Notes: generated from the letters alone by a model not told the origin. Positions 37,638 through 46,876 are shown, counted from the stretch's first letter. The stretch is DNA of 64,000 nt from Mesorhizobium sp. WSM2240 (GCF_040438645.1 NZ_CP159253.1:1674001-1738000), one strand, 5' to 3'. A program made the numbers and translations.

Positions 37638-38048
37638 CTAAAAGAATGCGCTTAGGAACGCGGCCGCTTCATCCGAGATGCCGACGATCTTGTTCGTTGC
37701 CTGACGATAGAATTTGAAATTGAGCTCAGTCCCGGGCTGGCCGTCATTCCAGTCAGTGAGATGTTTGAGCTCGCTCCGCCCCAACGACCGCACCGCGAGC
37801 GCTGTGCGTCTAATGGAGAGGCTCACACGCGGTGTTTGCCGGGCGATGCCGGGCTTCTTCGCGATCGCTTCGGCGGAAGTGACGACGCCGCGCGCAATGA
37901 GGCCTTGCCCGCCCTCGTTTTCGCTGGCGAACACGAAAATCGTGTCACCTTCGGCGATATGCTTACCGCCATACATCGTCTTTTGCGCAATGAACGCGAA
38001 CGTCTTTGCCCGCCGATCGCAAACCTCTGCTTTGATCGCGAACGCCAT
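37638..38048 (-). CDS. conserved hypothetical protein, possible EVE/PUA-like fold
   Basis: A 136-residue soluble protein starting MAFAIKAEVCDRRAKTFAFIAQKTMYGG, with GDTIFVFASENEGGQGLIARGVVTSAEA. A beta-rich body in which a G-D-x-hydrophobic strand leads to a G-x-I-A-R-G-x-V strand recalls EVE or related PUA-like domains that bind modified bases. The match is weak. It starts 30 bp after the purF stop on the same strand, without a clear ribosome-binding site, so read-through from purF is likely. LNFKFYRQATNKIVGISDEAAAFLSAFF looks like a real C-terminal helix. Confidence 0.62.
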   Translation of the reverse strand: MAFAIKAEVCDRRAKTFAFIAQKTMYGGKHIAEGDTIFVFASENEGGQGLIARGVVTSAEAIAKKPGIARQTPRVSLSIRRTALAVRSLGRSELKHLTDWNDGQPGTELNFKFYRQATNKIVGISDEAAAFLSAFF

Positions 38049-38078
38049 GCTTCACAGCACCGGCGGCGGCGGCAAAGA

Positions 38079-39548
38079 CTACTGCCCGCCGGCGGCGAGC
38101 AGCGAGAGCGTCCGGACATTGTCCGCGCCTTCGTGGTCGAGCAGGCGGGTCGGATATTCGGCTGTGAAGCAGGCGTCGCAGAATTGCGGCTGTTCGTTTT
38201 CGCGGCGCGCTTCGCCGACAGCTCGGTAGAGCCCATCGATCGACAGAAAGCCGAGCGAATCGACCCGGATGAACTCGGCCATCTCCTCGATCGACATGCG
38301 CGAGGCCAAAAGTTTCGCCGTCTCCGGCGTGTCGACGCCGTAGAAGCATGAGGAGCGGGTCGGCGGCGAGGCGATGCGCATATGCACTTCCTTTGCGCCG
38401 GCATCGCGCACCATCTGCACGATCTTCTGGCTGGTGGTGCCGCGCACGATCGAATCGTCGACGAGCACCACGCGCTTTCCCTCAATCATGCGGCGGTTGG
38501 CGTTGTGCTTGAGCTTGACGCCCATATGGCGGATGGAATCGGTCGGCTGAATGAAGGTGCGGCCGACATAGTGGTTGCGGATGATTCCGAGCTCGAAGGG
38601 CAGGCCGGCGCCCTGGGCGAAGCCGATCGCGGCCGGCGTACCGGAATCGGGTACCGGCACGACGATGTCGGCGTCGACCGGGTTTTCGATGGCGAGTTCC
38701 ATGCCGATGCGCTTGCGCACATCATAGACGTTGCGGCCTTCGACCATGGAATCGGGCCGGGCGAAATAGACATATTCGAAGATGCAGAAGCGCGACTTCT
38801 GCTTTTCGAACGGGAAAAGGCTCTCTATGCCCTTGGCGGTGACGATAACCATCTCGCCGGGTTTCAGGTCACGCACGAAGCGCGCGCCGATGATGTCGAG
38901 CGCGCAGGTTTCGGAGGCGAGGATCCAGGCGCCGTCGAGATCGCCAAGCACAAGCGGGCGGATGCCGAGCGGATCGCGGCAGCCGATCATCTTCTTCGAC
39001 GTGAGCGCGACCAGCGAGAACGCGCCCTCGAGCGCGCGGACCGCCTCGATGAAGCGCGAATTGACGTCCTTCTCGCGGCTGGTGGCAACGAGATGCAGGA
39101 TCGTCTCGGTATCGGAGGTCGAAGAAAAGATCGAGCCCTGCTTCTGCAGCGTGCGCTGCACGGTCATGGCGTTGGTGATATTGCCGTTATGGGCGACGGC
39201 GAAACCGCCGTCGGCGAGTTCGGCAAACAGCGGCTGGACGTTGCGAATGCCGGAGCCGCCGGTGGTGGCGTAGCGGGTATGGCCGATCGCGCGGTTGCCC
39301 TTCAGGCTCTCGATGACGCGCGGCTTGGTGAAGGTGTCGCCGATCAGCCCGACATGGCGTTCGACGTGGAACTGCGTGCCGTCATAGGAGACGATGCCCG
39401 CCGCCTCCTGGCCGCGATGCTGCAGGGCATGCAGGCCGAGCGTGACGATCGCCGCGGCGTCCTGCCGGCCGAAAATGCCGAAGACGCCGCATTCGTCATG
39501 GAAATGATCGTCGGCCTCTGCGGAGAGGAGTTTATCTGCGTCAACCAT
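38079..39548 (-). CDS. purF: amidophosphoribosyltransferase
   Basis: A 489-residue enzyme that transfers ammonia from glutamine to PRPP, the first committed step of purine synthesis. A short propeptide precedes the catalytic Cys20 (HDECGVFGIFG), which becomes N-terminal after processing. The PRPP loop VVLVDDSIVRGTTS is clear. Four Cys fit the 4Fe-4S site of the Bacillus-type enzyme: FCIFEYVYFARPDS, SSCFYGVDTP, and the pair in FCDACFTAEYP. cvpA lies upstream on the same strand, with a plus-strand VOC gene between them, so the usual cvpA-purF link is interrupted. Confidence 0.96.
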   Translation of the reverse strand: MVDADKLLSAEADDHFHDECGVFGIFGRQDAAAIVTLGLHALQHRGQEAAGIVSYDGTQFHVERHVGLIGDTFTKPRVIESLKGNRAIGHTRYATTGGSGIRNVQPLFAELADGGFAVAHNGNITNAMTVQRTLQKQGSIFSSTSDTETILHLVATSREKDVNSRFIEAVRALEGAFSLVALTSKKMIGCRDPLGIRPLVLGDLDGAWILASETCALDIIGARFVRDLKPGEMVIVTAKGIESLFPFEKQKSRFCIFEYVYFARPDSMVEGRNVYDVRKRIGMELAIENPVDADIVVPVPDSGTPAAIGFAQGAGLPFELGIIRNHYVGRTFIQPTDSIRHMGVKLKHNANRRMIEGKRVVLVDDSIVRGTTSQKIVQMVRDAGAKEVHMRIASPPTRSSCFYGVDTPETAKLLASRMSIEEMAEFIRVDSLGFLSIDGLYRAVGEARRENEQPQFCDACFTAEYPTRLLDHEGADNVRTLSLLAAGGQ

Positions 39549-39708
39549 CGGGCCGCGGTCCAGTGTCGGAAAGCCGTCATATAGGGCAACAACGCCGGCA
39601 ATGCCACCAGCAAATCAGCATGGCCGTATTGCAGGGTTGCGCCGCCTGGCTTCGGTCCCAATTACTCCCGGTGGAGTTTTTGCGGAAAAAGCCGATCGAG
39701 GTGTCCCG

Positions 39709-40065
39709 ATGCTCAGGATAGGTTCCATTGTCTGGGGCGTACGAGATGTGCCACGTGCAGTCGCATTCTGGACGAAAGCCCTGGGCTACCGGCCGCGCGA
39801 GGCGCCATCAGACGACTGGGCGGTCCTTGTTCCCGGCAGCGGGCAGGGAGTTCAGATGGCGATCAAGCTCGTCACCTCGGAAGCATCGAGCCATCAACGC
39901 CATCATCTCGATGTGTATGTGGACGATGCCGGAACCGAAATCGATCGACTGATCGGATTGGGCGCACGGCGCGTCGAGTGGCACTATCCACCAGACGCTG
40001 ACTATACCGTCCTTGCTGACCCTGACGGCAACACATTCTGCGTGGTCGAGAAGAGAGACAGATAG
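39709..40065 (+). CDS. VOC-family protein
   Basis: A 118-residue glyoxalase-fold protein. It begins MLRIGSIVWGVRDVPRAVAFWTKALGY and has HHLDVYVDDAGTEIDRLIGLGA and LADPDGNTFCVVEK, the usual second metal-binding half. ATG 39709 is preferred to 39601 because the fold starts at once. It lies on the opposite strand between cvpA and purF, suggesting a later insertion into that core pair. The substrate is unknown. Confidence 0.85.
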   Translation: MLRIGSIVWGVRDVPRAVAFWTKALGYRPREAPSDDWAVLVPGSGQGVQMAIKLVTSEASSHQRHHLDVYVDDAGTEIDRLIGLGARRVEWHYPPDADYTVLADPDGNTFCVVEKRDR

Positions 40066-40238
40066 CAAAAGGCGTTCCCAAAGGTCGGGCCGCCGTTCCT
40101 TGACGCAAAATATTCCACTGGCCTAGCGTGATGGCGCTGCTGTAGGGCGCATCGGCACACAGCTGATTGCGTTCGCAGGAGGCAGGAGCGGCTAAATCCG
40201 CTTTATCCAAGCCGAATTCGGCTGGGCCATCATCAAGA

Positions 40239-40859
40239 TCAATTGTTGGCCGGCGGCGCTTCCCCAGCAGGCGGCTGCTCCGTTGGAGCGGCGTCGGCCG
40301 CGGGCGGCTCGGCGGCCGGCGGCGCTTCGGTTCCCGCCTCGGGAGCCTCGTCGACCTGCAACCGCTTCAGGATCGAATTTTCCGGGTCGTCGGGCAGCAT
40401 GGATTCGAGCGTGCCGCCGATCGATTCGAGCAGCGGGCGCGATTTTGCCTCTGCGATCCAGGACGGCGGATTTGTGCCGACCAGCCAGTTGAAGAACAGC
40501 AGGCCGACCGCGACCACCAAAATGCCGCGCGCCGCGCCGTAGAGGAAGCCCAGCGTGCGGTCGAGCGCGCCGACTCGGCTGTCGATGATGAAATCGGCGA
40601 TCTTCATCGTGATGACCGTGACGACGATCAGCGCGACGATGAAGACGATGCCGGCCGCCGCCGCCATGGCGAGATGCTCATTGTCTATATAGGGCTGCAC
40701 ATAAGGCAGCACCGGCCTGTAGAAGAAGAATGCCGCAGCCGCCGCCGCCGCCCAGGACGCGATCGACAGGACCTCGCGGGAGAAGCCGCGCACCATGGCC
40801 AGCATGGCCGAAACCAGGGTGAAGCCGACGAGAATTCCGTCAAGCAGCGTTATCGGCAT
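40239..40859 (-). CDS. cvpA: CvpA-family membrane protein
   Basis: A 206-residue inner-membrane protein with four hydrophobic helices in the first 115 residues. It starts MPITLLDGILVGFTLVSAMLAMVRG and has REVLSIASWAAAAAAAFFF, the CvpA signature. The C-terminal 90 residues are cytoplasmic or periplasmic and end in an Ala/Pro/Glu-rich tail. GGAG precedes ATG 40859. CvpA was named for colicin V production and is linked to envelope integrity. It sits downstream of radA. Confidence 0.88.
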   Translation of the reverse strand: MPITLLDGILVGFTLVSAMLAMVRGFSREVLSIASWAAAAAAAFFFYRPVLPYVQPYIDNEHLAMAAAAGIVFIVALIVVTVITMKIADFIIDSRVGALDRTLGFLYGAARGILVVAVGLLFFNWLVGTNPPSWIAEAKSRPLLESIGGTLESMLPDDPENSILKRLQVDEAPEAGTEAPPAAEPPAADAAPTEQPPAGEAPPANN

Positions 40860-40879
40860 TGTTTTCCCACTCCATCTCC

Positions 40880-41021
40880 GGGTGCGTTGATATTCAGGCG
40901 ATGCCGGCACGCAAATAGCGGCTTTCTGCACTTCCGGTACTCACGTACTCAAAGTACGCTCCGTTCCGGCTCTCGAAATCCACCACTTCGACTCGGCCTG
41001 ACCTGAACCTCCACACACCCA
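40880..41021. repeat. inverted-repeat element, family B, copy 1 (long loop)
   Basis: Left arm 40880-40908 (GGGTGCGTTGATATTCAGGC...) and right arm 40995-41021 (CGGCCTGACCTGAACCTCC...) are imperfect inverted copies, separated by about 86 bp that include CTCACGTACTCAAAGTACG. The same arms recur close together at 54812-54877. It lies between radA and cvpA. Confidence 0.65.
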
Positions 41022-41045
41022 CGGCCGCCTGCAAATGCGACCGGT

Positions 41046-42443
41046 TCAGTCTTCCGCGTTCCGACGCAATGTGCCTGCGATCCGCACCACCAGATCGGTG
41101 AGCGTTTCAGGCTGAAAAGCGCCGGATCCGTTCCCCCCGGAAATTTCCTCGCTGCCGCGCGGCAGAACCGCCTGTCCAAACCCCAGCTTTTCCGCTTCCT
41201 TGAGCCGTTGCTGCGCATGCGCAACCGGCCTGATGGCGCCCGAAAGGCTGATTTCGCCGAAATAGACGCAATCGGCGGGAAGGGCAATACCGGTGAGCGA
41301 GGAAACCAGGGCGGCGGCGACGGCGAGATCGGCGGCAGGCTCGGTGATGCGGTAGCCGCCGGCAACGTTGAGATAGACGTCGTGCGTGGCGAAACGCACG
41401 CCGCAATGGGCTTCGAGCACGGCGAGGATCATGGACAGCCGCGCCGAATCCCAGCCGACCACGGCGCGCCGCGGCGTGCCGAGCGGCGAAGGAGCGACCA
41501 GCGCCTGGATTTCAACCAGAACCGGCCGTGTGCCTTCCATGCCGGCGAAGACCGCCGCACCCGGAGATTTTGCGTGGCGTTCGCCGAGGAAAAGCTCGGA
41601 CGGATTGGACACCTCGCGCAGGCCCTTGTCGGACATTTCGAACACGCCGATCTCGTCAGTCGGGCCGAAGCGGTTCTTCACGGTGCGCAGGATGCGGTAG
41701 TGGTGACCGCCTTCGCCCTCGAAATAGAGCACGGCGTCGACCATGTGCTCGACGACGCGAGGGCCGGCAATCTGGCCCTCCTTGGTGACGTGGCCGACCA
41801 GGACGACGGCGGCTCCGGTCGACTTGGCGTAGCGGATCATCGCCTGGGCCGACGAGCGCACTTGGGTGACCGTTCCCGGCGCCGAATCGGCCATGTCGGT
41901 CCACAGCGTCTGGATGGAATCGAGGATGAGGAGGTCGGGGCGGCGGCCGTCGGCGATTGTCGCCAGAATGTCTTCGACATTGGTTTCGGCGGCCAGTTCG
42001 ACCGGCGTCGCGGCGACGCCGAGACGCTGGGCACGCAGCCTGATCTGGGCGACGGCCTCTTCGCCCGAGACATAGACGATGCGGTGGCCCTTGGCGGCGA
42101 GGGCGGCGGCGGCCTGCGTCAGAAGCGTCGACTTGCCGATGCCGGGATCGCCGCCGACGAGAAGCGCCGAGCCACGGACAAAACCGCCGCCGGTGGCGCG
42201 GTCGAGTTCGCCGATGCCCGAGGCGATGCGCGGCGCGTCCTCGATATCGCCCGAAAGCGTGGTGAGCGCCACCGCGCGGCCCTTACGGGCGCTGCGCATG
42301 GCCGCCGGACCGCTGCCTATGCCGCTGTTGGTGCCTTCCTCTACGAGTGTGTTCCACTCGCCGCAGGCATCGCATTTGCCGGCCCAGCGCTGATGCACCG
42401 AGCCGCAATTCTGGCAGATGAACTGGATGCGGGATTTAGCCAT
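41046..42443 (-). CDS. radA: DNA repair protein RadA
   Basis: A 465-residue RecA-related ATPase that processes recombination intermediates. The N-terminal zinc finger CQNCGSVHQRWAGKCDACGEW is followed by Walker A GGDPGIGKSTL near residue 100. The RadA-specific K-N-R-F-G motif lies in KNRFGPTDEIGVFEM. The C-terminal Lon-protease-like domain starts around residue 290. ATG 42443 is preceded in the mRNA by GGGGGAGGGT, which lies in the arm of a 22-bp inverted repeat. dnaB lies upstream on the same strand, cvpA downstream. Confidence 0.95.
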   Translation of the reverse strand: MAKSRIQFICQNCGSVHQRWAGKCDACGEWNTLVEEGTNSGIGSGPAAMRSARKGRAVALTTLSGDIEDAPRIASGIGELDRATGGGFVRGSALLVGGDPGIGKSTLLTQAAAALAAKGHRIVYVSGEEAVAQIRLRAQRLGVAATPVELAAETNVEDILATIADGRRPDLLILDSIQTLWTDMADSAPGTVTQVRSSAQAMIRYAKSTGAAVVLVGHVTKEGQIAGPRVVEHMVDAVLYFEGEGGHHYRILRTVKNRFGPTDEIGVFEMSDKGLREVSNPSELFLGERHAKSPGAAVFAGMEGTRPVLVEIQALVAPSPLGTPRRAVVGWDSARLSMILAVLEAHCGVRFATHDVYLNVAGGYRITEPAADLAVAAALVSSLTGIALPADCVYFGEISLSGAIRPVAHAQQRLKEAEKLGFGQAVLPRGSEEISGGNGSGAFQPETLTDLVVRIAGTLRRNAED

Positions 42444-42450
42444 GGGGTTA

Positions 42451-42602
42451 CCCTCCCCCTTGCGGGGAGGGTCGGCGAAAGAGCGTTGCAAAGCAAAGCG
42501 ATTGTGTGGGGGTAATGAAGAACACAAGATTCTTGCAGGACGGAGCACGTCGTCTCCACCCCCACCCGGCCCTTCGGGCCACCCTCCCCGCAAGGGGGAG
42601 GG
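42451..42602. repeat. 22-bp perfect inverted repeat between dnaB and radA (family C)
   Basis: CCCTCCCCCTTGCGGGGAGG.. at 42451-42472 is the exact reverse complement of 42581-42602, 108 bp apart. Each arm is itself nearly palindromic. On the radA mRNA the proximal arm contains the GGGGGAGGG ribosome-binding site. A partial relative (GTTGAGGGGAGGGTCG) lies at 32165-32180. This kind of element is frequent between rhizobial genes. Confidence 0.8.
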
Positions 42603-42616
42603 CAAGGCGCTTGCGC

Positions 42617-44107
42617 CTACTCATATCGTTCCGGCAAATGGTGCTCTTCCGCCAGGTCGGAGAACCGGGTGAATTCGCCGGTGAAGGCCAGCGAAACCGT
42701 GCCCGTGGGGCCGTGGCGCTGCTTGGCGATGATGACTTCCGCCTTGCCGCGCACCTCGTTCATATCGAGTTCCCACTTGATGTATTCCTCGGTGCCGGGC
42801 TTGGGCTCCTTGTTCTTGAGGTAATATTCCTCGCGGTAGACGAAAAGCACCACGTCGGCGTCCTGCTCGATGGAGCCGGATTCGCGCAGGTCCGAGAGTT
42901 GCGGGCGCTTGTCGTCGCGGCTTTCGACCTGACGCGACAGCTGCGACAGCGCGATTATGGGAACGCCGAGTTCTTTTCCCAGCGCTTTAAGGCCCGTAGT
43001 GATCTCGGTGATTTCCTGGACGCGGTTCTGCGAGGCCTTGGCGGAAGAGCCCTGCATGAGCTGGATATAGTCGATCACGATGACGTCGAGACCGCGCTGG
43101 CGCTTCAGGCGGCGGGCGCGCGCCGCAAGCTGCGCGATCGAGATGCCGCCGGTCTGGTCGATGAACAGCGGGATCTTCTGCATGGTCTGCGAGCAGGCGA
43201 CGAGCTTTTCGAAATCGGTCTCGGTGATTTCGCCGCGGCGTATCTTCGACGACGGGATTTCGGTCTGCTCGGAAATGATGCGGGTGGCGAGCTGCTCGGA
43301 CGACATTTCGAGCGAGAAGAAGCCGATGACGCCGCCATTGGCGGCCTTGAACGAGCCGTCAGCCTGCTGCGCCGGCTCGTAGGCATGAGCGATGTTGAAG
43401 GCGATGTTGGTGGCGAGCGAGGTCTTGCCCATGCCCGGGCGTCCGGCGAGCACGATAAGATCGGAAGGCTGCAAGCCGCCCATGCGGCGGTCGAGGTCGC
43501 GCAGGCCGGTGGCTATGCCCGAAAGATGGCCGTCGCGCATGTAGGCGGCATTGGCCATGTCGACCGCAGTCTTGACCGCATCGGTGAAGCTTTCGAAGCC
43601 GCCATCGTAGCGGCCGGTTTCGGCAAGCTCGAACAGCCGGCGCTCGGCGTCCTCGATCTGGTCGGAGGGCGACATGTCGACGGGCGCGTCATAGGCGATG
43701 TTGACCATGTCCTCGCCGACCGTGATCAGCGCACGCCGAGTGGCAAGGTCGTAGATGGCGCGACCGTAATCGGCGGCATTGATGACGTTGACGGCCTCGG
43801 CGGCGAGGCGGGCGAGATAGTGGGCGACGGTCATATCGCCGACCTTCTCCTCGGACGGCAGGAAGGTCTTTATGGTGACCGGATTGGCCATCTTGCCCAT
43901 GCGGATGAGCTCGGCCGCGACCTCGTAAATCTTGCGGTGCAGGGGTTCGTAGAAATGGCCGGACTTCAGAAAATCCGAAACGCGGTAAAAGGCGTCGTTG
44001 TTGACCAGGATCGCGCCGAGCAGCGCCTGTTCGGCCTCTATATTGTTGGGCGCCTCGCGATAAAGCGGTTGCTCCGCCACGCCGAACTTGCGCGCTGCCT
44101 CTGCCAT
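42617..44107 (-). CDS. dnaB: replicative DNA helicase
   Basis: A 496-residue hexameric helicase that unwinds DNA at the fork. An N-terminal primase-interacting domain (about residues 15-120, starting PNNIEAEQALLGAILVNN) is followed by the RecA-like motor with Walker A GRPGMGKTSLATN near residue 222. ARRLKRQRGLDVIVIDYIQLMQG (Walker B) and LSQLSRQVESRDDKRPQLSDLRESG complete the motor. No intein is present. It is transcribed towards radA with a repeat element between them. Confidence 0.96.
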   Translation of the reverse strand: MAEAARKFGVAEQPLYREAPNNIEAEQALLGAILVNNDAFYRVSDFLKSGHFYEPLHRKIYEVAAELIRMGKMANPVTIKTFLPSEEKVGDMTVAHYLARLAAEAVNVINAADYGRAIYDLATRRALITVGEDMVNIAYDAPVDMSPSDQIEDAERRLFELAETGRYDGGFESFTDAVKTAVDMANAAYMRDGHLSGIATGLRDLDRRMGGLQPSDLIVLAGRPGMGKTSLATNIAFNIAHAYEPAQQADGSFKAANGGVIGFFSLEMSSEQLATRIISEQTEIPSSKIRRGEITETDFEKLVACSQTMQKIPLFIDQTGGISIAQLAARARRLKRQRGLDVIVIDYIQLMQGSSAKASQNRVQEITEITTGLKALGKELGVPIIALSQLSRQVESRDDKRPQLSDLRESGSIEQDADVVLFVYREEYYLKNKEPKPGTEEYIKWELDMNEVRGKAEVIIAKQRHGPTGTVSLAFTGEFTRFSDLAEEHHLPERYE

Positions 44108-44402
44108 TTCTGTCCCCGGTCCTGTCTTGCGTCATGGGTATCAGAAGCCGCGGCCGGCGACCGAACAAAAGCCAGGTTTTCCCGCTTGTGCCCGCGATCC
44201 ACAGGAGTTGGGAAAATGCCTTCGGCTGTCAGATTCCCGATTGACGCGAATCAATTGGCAAGCATAACGCGTGAATGAAGAACAAAACAAGAAAATGTGG
44301 TGCTCCACCCCGACCGATGGAGCCTGCATTCGGGAATTCATCGGATGGCCCTTCCTTGTTAGGTTCGCGTGATTCCGATCGAGAGCAAGAGAGCGAGGCG
44401 GC

Positions 44403-45386
44403 ATGAGAGTTCTGGTTACGGGAAGCGCCGGTCACTTGGGCGAGGCGCTGGTCCGCGCCCTGAGGGATTTGCGATATGAGGTCGTGGGTCTCGACATTTC
44501 GGCGTCGCCGTTCACGACCGAAACCGGCTCGATAACCGACCGCGCTTTAGTGGGGCGATGCATGGACGGCGTGCAGGCCGTGTTCCATGCGGCCACCTTG
44601 CACAAGCCGCACGTTGCCACCCACAGCCGGCAGGATTTTGTCGATACCAATATTTCGGGCACGCTCAATCTTTTGGAAGAGGCGACAAGGGCGGGCGTCA
44701 GATCGTTCATCTATACGAGCACGACCAGCGTCTTCGGCGACGCGCTCGTGCCGCCGGCCGGAGCGCCGGCCGCTTGGGTGACCGAGGAGGTCTCTCCTCG
44801 GCCAAAGAACATCTATGGCGTCACCAAGTCGGCGGCCGAAGACCTTTGCCATTTGTTCAGCAGGAACCAAGGGCTTGCCTGCATCGTGCTGCGGACCTCC
44901 CGCTTCTTTCCGGAGGAGGATGACAGCAGGGACGTGCGCGACGCCTATTCGGACGAGAACGTCAAGGCGAACGAGTACCTCCATCGCCGCGTCGATATCG
45001 AGGATATTGTCAGCGCGCATTTGCTTGCTGCGGAACATGCGCCGGCGATCGGGTTTCGCAAATACATCGTCAGCGCGACCACGCCCTTTCAGCCCGGGGA
45101 CCTCACCGACCTGCGCGCAGATGCGCCGCGCGTGGTGGGAAAGCGCGTTCCCGCCTATGAGGCGGAATACCGGCGGCGGGGCTGGAAAATGTTTCCGAGC
45201 ATCGAAAGGGTCTATGTAAACGAGCGCGCGCGAAAAGAACTCGGCTGGCGGCCGCGCCATGATTTCGGGTCGATCGTCGATCGGTTGAGCAAAGGCGGCG
45301 AGGTCGCCAGTCCCTTGGCCCGGCTTGTCGGGTCGAAAGGGTATCATGCCGAAACATTCGCCGAGGGGCCGTATCCGGTGGAATGA
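44403..45386 (+). CDS. NAD-dependent epimerase/dehydratase (extended SDR)
   Basis: A 327-residue extended SDR. The N-terminal Rossmann motif is VTGSAGHLGEALVRAL, followed by AVFHAATLHKPHV and the active-site segment IYTSTTSVFGD with Y-x3-K as YGVTKSAAE near residue 140. The C-terminal part binds the substrate, probably a nucleotide sugar or related compound, but it is not specific enough to name. The gene stands alone between the minus-strand dnaB and cfa genes. GAGAGCGAGG upstream supports ATG 44403. Confidence 0.86.
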   Translation: MRVLVTGSAGHLGEALVRALRDLRYEVVGLDISASPFTTETGSITDRALVGRCMDGVQAVFHAATLHKPHVATHSRQDFVDTNISGTLNLLEEATRAGVRSFIYTSTTSVFGDALVPPAGAPAAWVTEEVSPRPKNIYGVTKSAAEDLCHLFSRNQGLACIVLRTSRFFPEEDDSRDVRDAYSDENVKANEYLHRRVDIEDIVSAHLLAAEHAPAIGFRKYIVSATTPFQPGDLTDLRADAPRVVGKRVPAYEAEYRRRGWKMFPSIERVYVNERARKELGWRPRHDFGSIVDRLSKGGEVASPLARLVGSKGYHAETFAEGPYPVE

Positions 45387-45465
45387 GCCTTGGCCCGTCC
45401 GCTCGGTCGGGCTCCAGGCATCGCATCTGGCTGATGCTCCTGCTCCGCGGGAGAGGCCGGCAGAA

Positions 45466-46755
45466 TTATTCGCCCGGCTCCGAAATCCGCTTCGCGCGCG
45501 ATTTTCGGGCGGCTGCCGGCTTCCGGTGCGCTTCCTCGTGGATGGCCAACGCCCTCTCGCATTTGCCGATATAGTCGCGGGTCACCGGGAGCGTGTCGTT
45601 GCGGCGCGTAAGCTGGATCTGGAAAACCATCAGGTCCTGCCAGCGGAACGAGGCTTCCGAGCCGGCGAGGTAGAATTCCCACATGCGGCAGAAGCGCTCG
45701 TCGTAGATCGCCTTGGCGCGATCGCGATTGGCGAGGAAGCGCTCGCGCCAATGCTTCAGGGTTTCGGCGTAGTGCAGGCGCAGGATCTCCACGTCGGCGA
45801 GCATGAGCCCTGACTTTTCTATCGCCGGCAGCACCTCGGAAAGCGCCGGGATGTAACCGCCGGGGAAAATGTGTTTGCGGATGAAGGCGTTGGTCGCCCA
45901 GGGCGGGCCGTTGCGGCCGATCGAATGCAGCAGCATGACGCCGTCTGGCTTCAGCAGCGAAGCGCATTTGTCGAAGAAGGTGGCGTAGTGGTTGACTCCG
46001 ACATGCTCGAACATGCCGACCGAGACGATGCGGTCGAAACGCTCGGTGAGGTCGCGATAGTCCCTGAGCTCGAAATGGACGTGATTTTCCAGGCCTTCGG
46101 CATGGGTGCGCTCGGCGGCGACGGCATGCTGTTCGGTCGAAAGCGTGACGCCGAGCACCTCGGCCTCGAAGGTTCGCGCCAGATAAATGCCGAGGCCGCC
46201 CCAGCCGGAACCGATGTCGAGCACCGTCTGGCCGGGCTTCATCGCCAGTTTCGCGGCGATGTGCCGCTTCTTGGCCGCCTGCGCCTCCTCCAGCGTCATG
46301 CCGGGGCGCTCGAAATAGGCGCAGGAATACTGCATGTCCGCGTCGAGGAAGAGCTTGTAGAATTCGCCCGAGAGATCGTAGTGGCGCTGGACGTTGCGGC
46401 GGGCGCGCGCCGCGGTGTTGACCTGCTGCAGTCGGCGGAAGGCGTGGCGGAAACCTTCGACGGCCTTGGTCCACGACGCCTCGATGCCGCCCGGTCCCAT
46501 ATTCTGGTAGACGATTTTCAGGAGGCCGAGCATATCGCCCTGGATGACATCCAGTTCGCCTTCCATGAACGCTTCGCCCAGCGCCAGCATGGGATCGAAG
46601 GTGATGGCGCGTTCGGCGTGCTTTGTCTTGATGACGACGTGGACTGGATCGCCGCTGCCGTCGCCGAAAACATGGTTGGTTCCGTCTGGACCGGTGACGG
46701 TGAGATTCCCCGTCCTTACCAGCCGTTCGACAACATGCTGCAGCAGTTTGTTCAT
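45466..46755 (-). CDS. cfa: cyclopropane-fatty-acyl-phospholipid synthase
   Basis: A 429-residue S-adenosylmethionine-dependent enzyme that adds a methylene bridge across double bonds of membrane phospholipid acyl chains. The N-terminal domain covers about residues 1-130 and the methyltransferase domain follows, with VLDIGSGWGGLGIYLA near residue 182 and FDRIVSVGMFEHVG. RRNVQRHYDLSGEFYKLFLD is typical of the family. The C-terminus is Lys/Arg-rich. ATG 46755 (GAGGG in the mRNA) is chosen over 46932, which would start inside the rplI terminator region. It lies beyond the terminator that closes the ribosomal protein operon. Confidence 0.93.
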   Translation of the reverse strand: MNKLLQHVVERLVRTGNLTVTGPDGTNHVFGDGSGDPVHVVIKTKHAERAITFDPMLALGEAFMEGELDVIQGDMLGLLKIVYQNMGPGGIEASWTKAVEGFRHAFRRLQQVNTAARARRNVQRHYDLSGEFYKLFLDADMQYSCAYFERPGMTLEEAQAAKKRHIAAKLAMKPGQTVLDIGSGWGGLGIYLARTFEAEVLGVTLSTEQHAVAAERTHAEGLENHVHFELRDYRDLTERFDRIVSVGMFEHVGVNHYATFFDKCASLLKPDGVMLLHSIGRNGPPWATNAFIRKHIFPGGYIPALSEVLPAIEKSGLMLADVEILRLHYAETLKHWRERFLANRDRAKAIYDERFCRMWEFYLAGSEASFRWQDLMVFQIQLTRRNDTLPVTRDYIGKCERALAIHEEAHRKPAAARKSRAKRISEPGE

Positions 46756-46821
46756 CGCAATGCCCTCGATCGTCGCAAGGCGACACCCAAGTTCGTGCGG
46801 TCCCAATAGATTCCAAATAGC

Positions 46822-46850
46822 AAAAAAAAGCCCGGGCACAAGGCCCGGGC
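46822..46850 (-). terminator. intrinsic terminator of the rpsF-rpsR-rplI operon
   Basis: A perfect 8-bp stem GCCCGGGC (46830-46837) / GCCCGGGC (46843-46850), with a 5-base loop. On the minus strand it is followed by a run of eight T (the A-run at 46822-46829). It starts 27 bp after the rplI stop. Confidence 0.88.
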
Positions 46851-46876
46851 ATTGGTCCAGCATTATGCGAACCGGA

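Noticed and set aside
38382..39584. 400-codon plus-strand frame
   Set aside because: Antisense shadow of purF.
42506..44278. 590-codon plus-strand frame
   Set aside because: Antisense shadow of dnaB, without a family match.
45344..46852. 502-codon minus-strand frame
   Set aside because: Alternative frame of cfa; the methyltransferase motifs are all in the other frame.
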